In this document: positions 56,253-64,000 of the stretch, piece by piece
Numbering within the stretch: position 1 is the stretch's first letter
How the letters are laid out: the number at the start of each line of letters is the position of its first letter
Source: Monocercomonoides exilis
Taxonomy: Eukaryota > Preaxostyla > Oxymonadida > Polymastigidae
DNA length: 64,000 nt
Assembly: GCA_001643675.2 (NCBI GenBank)
Contig: LSRY02000030.1
Coordinates: 1,102,501 to 1,166,500, forward strand
Reading direction: 5' to 3'
Translations under genes and position numbers: made by a program
Notes under the pieces: generated by a model
What the model was told of the DNA's origin: nothing
The model's database searches: none
What the model saw: the letters and a program-made list of their open reading frames with translations, nothing else

Positions 56253-57424
56253 GAAAGAAGAGGAATTAGAGGAAAATGATAAAGACAAAGAACAATATTA
56301 GCCAATGAAGGAATATCTTTGTGAAATCATTATGTTCTGTTGATTTGAAGTTGAAATTATCAGATTTTAAAGTTTCAATGAATGTGATAACTGAACAGTT
56401 TCTCACTCAAAATATTTCATCTGCATATGAATGGCAATGAATAGATTGATAAGCGTTTCTGTGTAAAGTGTTTTGTGGACGCTGTTCGGTTGATCTGACA
56501 TCATCATTTCCTTTCATCGCTTCGTTTCTGCATTTAATCTTTATGAGCATATTTTTTTTTCCAAAGTAAGAGTGAGCATTCTTTCTTCATTCTGTCAATC
56601 GAACCCTCTTCTTCAACTTGTTCCATTCTTTCCATTTGAAACTTCTATATTCCTTCTTGTGAGCAAAAGAGTGGATGTTTCATATTCCTTTTTAAGAGAT
56701 GCTTTTGAGATGATTACACGAAATTTCTGTATGTCTTCTTAACACAATGTTTACATTGTGTGAATATCATCAATCCTGTGTATATGTTCCTTATGCCAAA
56801 AATAATTATTAAATATTTATTTATTTTCTAATTAGTTTTTGATTGCTTTATTTCAAGTTGGTTTCGATTAATTTTCTTTCTTTTTTGTATGTGATTTTGC
56901 TATTAGAAAATATGTACTCAAACAAATTGATATGTTTTTATAACACCTTCTTCAATCATCGCTGCATTTAATTCATTTCACAGTTAATATTTATGTTTTT
57001 GCTATGTTTTTCTTTTTCTTAATTTCTTTTTCTTTTTGAATGACTTGCTGCTCTTTCAATAATGTATTTTTTAAAGAGCATCTGTTAGTACAATACAAAT
57101 ATTTTTCTTTTTCGTAACTTTTGGAAAATATTTGTTTTATAACATAAATGTTCATTTATTATTGTTTATAAAGTGAAAAGATGTTAAAGAATCCTTTCTT
57201 TGATTATGATTTTCAACAGAATGTCATTTAGAGTTTAATCATGTATTCAATTCTTATCTTCATGTTATTTCATTATTGCATCTTTTCAATTATTTGAAAT
57301 GACATTCATTATTTATAATTATAATTATTTGAGCGAAGAGTCGCAAATTTTCCATAAATCAAATACATTTTATAAATTTTTATCTTTTATATAGCCCATA
57401 ATAACAATTTTTGGACTCTTTCAA
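56253..57424. other. AT-rich intergenic DNA
   Basis: This is the 3' flank of the TmcB-like gene and 5' flank of the ARID gene, same direction. Many T-rich tracts are present. I see no gene, structured RNA or inverted repeat. Confidence 0.6.
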
Positions 57425-60400
57425 ATGTCTTTTTTGAATAACAAAGAGGAATTTGAAAAGTCATTGTTTGAGTTTCATGAAAAAAGAGGAACAAAGATTG
57501 CAAGAGTTCCTGTTATGTCACGAATACAACTTGATCTATTTCGACTTTTTCAAGTTGTTCAGAAAAATGGAGGTTACGATGAAGTGAGTGTGAAACGTCT
57601 TTGGAAAAAGGTAAATAGAGAAATAGATATTCCTATAATAGGGTCAAGCCCTTATATTATTCGTAAGCATTACAAACAAATTCTTTATCCATTTGAAAGG
57701 GTGAAAATACATTTTCTTCCAGATGACTTGTCCATTGGACTTGATCAAGGAATACCTGAAATTCCATCTACATCTCCGAATCCTCAACCAACATTCACAC
57801 TGGATTCTGATGTTATGGATGACTCTCATTTGAATAAGATATTGACAAGTTTTCTTCCTCGCCCTCGAAAGACATTTAGTTTCTTTAGAATTCCTGCAAT
57901 GCAATCATCCACAAACGTTAAGAAAAAAATTGCTTCATTTGCGTTTGAAACAGGAGAAGAAAAAGATCTTGTTTGCAAATATTAATATAGTTTTTATTTA
58001 ACATTTTTAATAACACATTTTTTGTAACTAGGAATGTTTATTTCGCACAATTAGATCTTCTTCTAGAAATGCTGTCGATGGAAGTTTAACGCATTTGAAC
58101 GATTTTGGTGCTGTGCTATCATTGTTATGGTCTTCAATGGCAATGAACATTGAATCTATTTCATATCAACATTGGGAGGATTTCCGCGTAAGATGGATCG
58201 ATTGGAAAGAGAAATATGTTTATTCAATGAAAAATGAGGAGAAAGAAAAATTTCAAATTCCAATAAAAGTGATACATCTCAATGATCAACTCAATCAGTC
58301 AATTGAATCGTTATGCCGTTCATCAAAATGCACCATTATTGAAGAAAAAGACGGATCTGCTTTGAAAGACCAAAGCTATTTGGCAACTGCAAAATATTCA
58401 ACGAAAGCATTTAATGAACTGTCTGATCTTGTTACACAAAAGATAAACCTTATATGTGAATTTTACAAGAAACTGATTCAAAATTCTGAGAAAACTTTGA
58501 ACTCTTTTCGATTAAAAGCAGAAGAAAAAAACTTTTTATACGAAAAATCAAAAGAAGACTTCTTCCAAAATATGCTCAATAACAAATACATCAGCGATGC
58601 AATAGAAAGCGATCTGTCTTTGTTTCATTTCGCATCAACTTCCTGCGAAGAGATGCTTTTAACTGATGTTTTGAATCAAGAGGAATTTGGCAGTTTAGCA
58701 GCAGAAACAAAGAAAACGAAAAAAATGCGCGCTTTCAATGAAATTGATCAGCATAAAGAAGAATTCAAATCCTCAAAAGATGAAAAATTTGAAAATAAAG
58801 ACGATGATATGCCAGTAAAAGATGAAGAAAGAAGTAAACGGAAAGGAAAAATAGAAGAAATGAACTGCGAGAAAGAAGATGCAACTGAACAATTATCTCC
58901 ACCATTTTTGGTCTTTTTTGATGCGTGCTCAAGTTTATTCCCTTCGTCACTTCCTTTGATTGCTGACACAAACACAGGCGAACTCTCAATAATGCCATCT
59001 TCTAATGCTCAATCATCAAATATATATTCTTCTTCTTCTTCTTCCCACATTTCATCTGCTTTGCATATTCCGCAAGATTTTGTTCCTGGAATGCGTCATT
59101 CTCCTTCTGAACTAACTCAGAACGTCTTATCCAATCAATTGTCTTCTCAGCAATTCAATGAGTATCCTTCAACACACACCCAATGCGTTTCAAATAGCCG
59201 TTCTGCTGAAGTTCTCTTTGAGAATTCATCTGCTTTTGCTTCTGTTAATCTGCCTCTGCTATCTTCTCCGCACAAATCCGAGTACGAAAAAATTATGCCA
59301 TTTATCGAGCCATTTGGGAAATTGATAGACAAACACAGAGAAATGTTGGATTCGAAGAAGAAAGCACTAAAAGAAAAGGAAATGAAAACAGCAAAGAACG
59401 ATCAGATAAAAGAAGAAGCAGTTAACAACAAAAAAATCGGAAAAAAGATGAAAGAAAGAAGCGATCAGAAAAAGACACCAAAAAGAAGGGACTTATCTCC
59501 GTTGCCTCAATCACTTGCAACATCTTCTCCATTCGAACAGCCATCTTCATCTTCCCTTTCATCCCCTTTTCAATCAACTTCGTCGCCTCTATCGCAGAAT
59601 TCCAACCATTCACCAGATAAGCTTTCCACCTCAAAACAGACTCATTCAACAGTTCATTCTGAGACGCAGCTGTGTCAACAGGGAAATCTGAAGCCAGCAG
59701 ACGAGTCAAGTCCCACAAAAGCGGAATCTTCTGAACTGAAAGTGCGCATTCATCTGAATATTCGCCGTCCTCCTCTGAATAAAAATGCACAATCTGCCGA
59801 ACAGTCGCAATTTTCCACTTCAACAGCATCATCAGATGGTTTTGCTCCCTCTCCTTCAACTCCTCCCTCTCCATTTCCTTCTCTTTCAACTTCTTGCTCG
59901 TCACCTCCTCCTCTTCCTCTTCCACTTCAACCTCTTGAAACTGAAACCACTTCAATCTCAGCTTCTTTTTCTCCTTCGCTTTCACCTTCGCCTTCAACTT
60001 CGCCTTCGACTTCTTCTTCTTCATTCACTTCATCTTCGTCTTCGTCTCAGATTGCAAGTTCTAAGCAAAGCAGTGTTGCTGTTAAGCAATCAAGTTCTGA
60101 TTCATGTTCTTCTTCTTCAAAATGTTCAATAATTCCTGATAATCCAATTAACACTGATAATTCTGATATTTCGAGCAATGCTAACAACATGTCTTCAATT
60201 TCATTCTTCAAACACCCTGCTATGGATACAGATAAAAGCCCTATTTATTTTCAGTTGCGTTTCAACTTTCAAAACTCAAACAATTCCATCACAAGTTCAA
60301 ATTTGCTTTGTCTTGATTCTTTAGAGGAAAGAAAAAAATGGATGCAGAAAAGAAAATTGCTCTTTTCTTCGTATTTATCACCTTCGCGTTATATTTCTTG

Positions 60401-62867
60401 TTTTCCTCGTAACATTTCATTTTCTCTTCCTTCAAATGAACTTTCTTCTTCTATTTCTTCTGTTTCTTCATCTGATTTGTTCACATCAAATTCTGAGTGT
60501 CTTTCGCCTATTGAGCTGCTTTTTTCGATGGCAATGTTTGGCTCTCAATGCAAATGTGCAAAGTCAACCATCCAACGCACTTTCATCGATTCCTCATCTC
60601 ATTCACAGCAGTTTGATATCACTTCTATTTTGGGTGTGAACAGCTATTCCGATCCGGTGGAAGCATCTGATGGTTTTTCCTCTGATCCTTCTCGTGTTTA
60701 CACAACATGCACTGAAAGTGTCCCCAATACAAAGTGTATTTGCTGTCGTTCTCTGCTTTGTTTGAGCAATCAGTGCTGTGAGGCAATGATCGATGCGTTG
60801 GAGCTGCTCCACAAGGAGGAAGAGGAAGAAGTCGAGAGGCGTTTGGAAAAGTTCAATTGGCTTTTGGAGCTCGCACCGTTTCGAGTGTCTTCAGAAGATG
60901 AGAGCATATTCACTGAAGAAAGATACCAAGAAGCGGAAAAGGAGAAAGAGAAAGAAGATAAGATGCGAAAGAATGAGGCGCCTGTTAGATTTGCCAACGA
61001 TAAAGAAAATGAAGTCTTTTCTGCAAAAGAAAAGGTTGATTCAGCCGAACACGAGTGGTGTTGGAAAGATGCGCTGAACGAGACACAGCTAAGTGCGTTT
61101 GCAAAGGATGGATTGAATAACGTCGCAAGGATTAATGGAATTGAGCTGAATGAAGACAAAGACGAGCTGATCGACTGGAAGAACGAAAAAGAAGATAAAC
61201 TAACTGAAAACCAAGAGATTGATAAAGAATGTGTTCTGATTGAAGAACAAGGCGTCCAGCTACAGCAAATACCGGAATTGTTAAAGAATGTTAAAGATAC
61301 AAAATATCAGTCAAATACGCTGAAGCGCGCTCTCTCGTATCTTTATATTCCAGACAAATACGACAAGCACGAAGAAGCAAAGTTGCAGGATCAAAGTGAA
61401 AAAACAAAGTTCAAATCATTTCGTGATTATGTGCTTTCTTTTGTATCTGAAGGATCATTCCTCGATTGCACAGAATTTTCTCGTATGCAGTCTGTTATTG
61501 CACATCACCCAGCAGTTGCACAAACAGTCATTCCTTTGTTTGTGTCTCTGCTTTGGATAGAAAGTGCATTCCATCATCTTGGCCCGATTATATCTTCATT
61601 TTCATCTTTCCCACACATTTCACAGATTGCCACTTCATCAATAGATCAGATGCTTTTTCTTTCTGCAAAGACTCAGCATCCTCATCCTCATTTCTCTTTC
61701 CCAATTCAACATCCACTACTCACTTCACTGCTTCACTTGCTCTATCTACTCTCTATTCCTTCTCCTTCACGCACACCAAATCATCCGTTTGCTCGATCAA
61801 ACGATCATTTTTGCTTTCCATCTCTTATTCAACTATCACTTTTACCACAAGCTATTTCTCGAGCTTTTGTTGATACATTGATTGATATTGTAAATCACGA
61901 AATTTATTTCAGAAAATTAAAAAGCTCAAAGTTTCAACATATTCATGATTCCTCAAGCTGCGGCAAAGGCACTGCAGATGAAGTGGAAGCTGCTTCACTT
62001 ATTCCAAGTATCTCTATTGAAGACGCGTTCACTTCTTGTTATCATTCGTTAATTGCAGAAACACTTCTTCTTCATTTTGACAAGGAAGCTTCAAATGATT
62101 GTCTGAGGTCGGCTGAGCTTCCATCTTCTTCATTGTGCACATCATTCACGATAACTTCATTTTCAAACGACTGCAATACTACGCCATGCCATTTCAATCG
62201 TACTGGTGAATTATTCATTTCTGTTCTCACCATTCTTGCATCTATCTCTGAGAGTTCGAATAATGCATCTTTATTTGTTAGCGATCAATTTTGGAACAAT
62301 ACAAAATTTGATGAAACGGCAATGCCATCATATTTTTTGTCTTCTTCATTTGAAAACGATATAAAGACAAAGAAACCATCTTTTCGTTTCTTTTGCTTTA
62401 TAGCTTCATTGGTTCTGCTTATTTTGGAAAGTGATGTTGGCGAAGAGTTTTTGTTGGGTCTTATTTGCCTTGAAAATTCACTAAATGCGCTTGTATCTTT
62501 TCTAAATTCTGAATCGTCTGATGAAATGAATAATTCAACATGTCGTAAAATGCAGCTCTTGTTACCACTTCTATCAGTTATTTCTGTTTCCGTACTCGAC
62601 AGTTTCATTTCTTTACTTTTTGGAAGGATTAAAAAAGAGCTTATTCAACAAAAAAGGATAAGGCGATGGGATATAAAAAGAATTGAGATATCTGCTTTGC
62701 ATGTGTGCAGCAATTTACTAATTTTGATTCCAATGCTTCGACCTGCTCTGAGAAGAAATAAGAATGTTGTTGATTTTTTGTTTGATGAATGGAAAGATTC
62801 TTCAAAGAATAAAGGTAAATGTGTTGTTCGCTGCGTTCAAATGATTTTTTCTAAGCCCAATTTTTGA
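57425..62867 (+). CDS. ARID-domain protein, possible SWI/SNF BAF250/Osa-like subunit, two exons
   Basis: Exons are 57425-57970 and 58032-62867, joined across a 61-bp GT-AG intron at phase 0 (GEEKDL joined to ECLFRTIRSS); 1,793 aa, stop TGA. Residues about 8-95 form an ARID/BRIGHT DNA-binding domain: SRIQLDLFRLFQVVQKNGGY, DEVSVKRLWKKVNREIDI, and then SSPYIIRKHYKQILYPFE. The middle (about 400-1000) is Ser/Pro-rich low complexity. The last 480 residues (from about 61,430) are Leu-rich and helical (PLFVSLLWIESAFHHLGPI; GELFISVLTILASISES; LLLPLLSVISVSVLDSFIS). This resembles the armadillo-like C-terminal domain of ARID1/BAF250 or ARID2 proteins. ARID is firm; the SWI/SNF assignment is inference from the N-ARID to C-helical order and the size. 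It would act in the nucleus. Confidence 0.8.
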
Positions 62868-62893
62868 TTGCGAAATATTGGGGATTGCAATTT

Positions 62894-62927
<34 letters not shown>

Positions 62928-63310
62928 TCATTTTTTGCAGTTTTTCTTTGATATCTTTGATAAATGATTTCTCAGGCTTTGCAAATTTTTGAAATTTTTC
63001 TAACGTTCCACTTTGTTACGACCATTTTAATGAAGAAATTTAAAATTTGAAAAATTTTGAATTTGTGTTTATTATTGATGTTGAGTTAAAGAATGATTTT
63101 TAAATTGGAAAATCTTTTTTTATCGAAGTTTTTGAATTTTTTGTGTTGAAGAGTCATTAAAGTGTCAACAATTTAAAATATAAAAGTTCAAAGATTGAGA
63201 ATAATGGAGACCATTGTCTTAGGAATTTTTTATTCTTAATTATGCACCAAAAATTATTCTTCATCAAAAATCTTTTGACCAATGCCAAAAATAGGGTTAT
63301 TGCACAATAT
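62868..63310. other. AT-rich intergenic DNA with 31-T run
   Basis: A run of 31 T occupies 62,896-62,926, shortly after the ARID gene stop. A lone TTACACC-like terminus (ATGCACCAAAAATTATTC) lies near 63,244 with no partner in the window. Confidence 0.6.
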
Positions 63311-63520
63311 ATGGCTGTTCCTTTTTGAAATCATTCTTTCGTTCGTGTTTTGATCAAAAAATCTATTTCAATGGGATTGAGAAAAAAAGAACTTCAACGG
63401 TTAATGGACACATCACATGATAACATTTCTTAGAAATTGTTTTTTTAAAAAAAATCCCATTGAGACTAAAATTTTGATCAAAACTCGAACGAAAGAATGA
63501 TTTCAAAAAGGATCAGCCAT
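63311..63520. mobile_element. 210-bp foldback related to family B
   Basis: The left arm starts ATGGCTGTTCCTTTTTGAAA and continues TCATTCTTTCGTTCG, and TTTTGATCAAAA lies further in. The right arm is the complement and ends TTTCAAAAAGGATCAGCCAT. TA lies at both boundaries. The TTTTTGAAATCAT block is shared with the 943-1199 element, so the families are related. No coding frame is present. Confidence 0.65.
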
Positions 63521-64000
63521 ATGATGGTGAACAAAATTAAGTACAGATGATCGCATCATTATCGCAAATTGTTTCATAATGTTATTTTATTTTTCTTAAG
63601 TGGTGAAACTTTTTTTTGAATGAATCTAAATATTATTTCCCTCTCAATAATGGATTGAACAATTATTTTGACATCAATGATATTCAACAATTAAATCAAT
63701 AAACAGTTAAAAAATATAAATTTGACTAGCAAACACTCCAATATGCTTTGAATTGATTCGATTTATCTTGTACCCAATTAGAATAGAAGTTTTTTGATAA
63801 GGGAAATAAAATTTTTTGTTTTTAAGATAAAAAAAAAATATTTGTAACAGAATTCTTCCCCCACAAGTTGATTTGGGAAAAAACAAAAACTTTTAGACTA
63901 TGGTTTTCAAAATTAAGTGTTTCTTTTTGAAACCCGAGAAAAATACAATTGGTTTCATTTAAAATAGACCAGGATTCTAGAACTGGACTTGAAAGAGTGT
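63521..64000. other. AT-rich intergenic DNA to window end
   Basis: No gene, RNA or repeat is recognised in the final 480 bases. Confidence 0.6.

Overview
Organism. This is nuclear DNA from a protist eukaryote. Genes carry short GT-AG introns (about 37 to 200 bp, many near 60 bp) between long exons. Intergenic DNA is AT-rich and full of foldback elements and microsatellites. Ends consistent with TAA, TAG and TGA stops are all present, so the standard genetic code fits; Streblomastix-type TAR=Gln reassignment does not. Three things point to an oxymonad (Preaxostyla), most likely Monocercomonoides: a convergent pair of a protein family carrying EYHQEHHNLTRLAYQS-type motifs that I recall from that genome, a giant beta-helix/TM/kinase-like surface protein, and a TmcB-like multi-TM protein. 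This assignment is inference from remembered protein families; no search was run.

Layout. 1-3.6 kb: gene-poor, with nested inverted-repeat elements; the clearest has an 8-bp target duplication. 3.6-7.5 kb (+): five-exon C-terminal-motor kinesin (kinesin-14 type). 7.9-9.1 kb (-): two-exon secreted Gln/Pro-rich protein. 9.2-11.1 kb: more foldback elements, then an uninterrupted tetranucleotide array of about 88 units. 11.3-12.8 kb (+) and 15.1-16.4 kb (-): two convergent members of a lineage family flanking microsatellite and coding-like debris. 16.7-19.5 kb: decayed genes, including a fragment of the beta-helix family. 19.9-29.0 kb (+): intact beta-helix/TM/pseudokinase protein of about 3,045 aa. 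29-31.9 kb: intergenic, with a 991-bp near-perfect foldback. 31.9-35.5 kb (-): coiled-coil protein. 35.6-38.0 kb (-): ataxin-10-like protein. 38.1-40.1 kb (+): membrane-anchored animal-type GH13 alpha-amylase. 40.1-42.9 kb: intergenic, with two TIR elements. 42.9-45.4 kb (-): charged coiled-coil protein. 45.7-56.3 kb (+): about 3,477-aa TmcB-like multi-TM/TPR protein. 57.4-62.9 kb (+): ARID-domain protein, possibly a SWI/SNF BAF250-like subunit. 62.9-64 kb: intergenic, with a poly-T run and one TIR element.

How the genes relate. There is no operon-like logic. The genes are eukaryotic housekeeping or regulatory functions (motor, ataxin-10-like, chromatin), an exported or membrane-anchored digestive enzyme, and large lineage-specific membrane proteins. 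Divergent pairs share short intergenic regions (37,975-38,112 and 45,415-45,674). A recurring theme is low-complexity insertion: Ser-rich runs encoded by mixed TCN codons and Glu/Lys-rich runs interrupt or join otherwise conserved domains in at least seven proteins.

Caveats. Exon boundaries were fixed by eye from GT-AG signals and reading-frame continuity. The 5' ends of the kinesin and of the second family member are unresolved.
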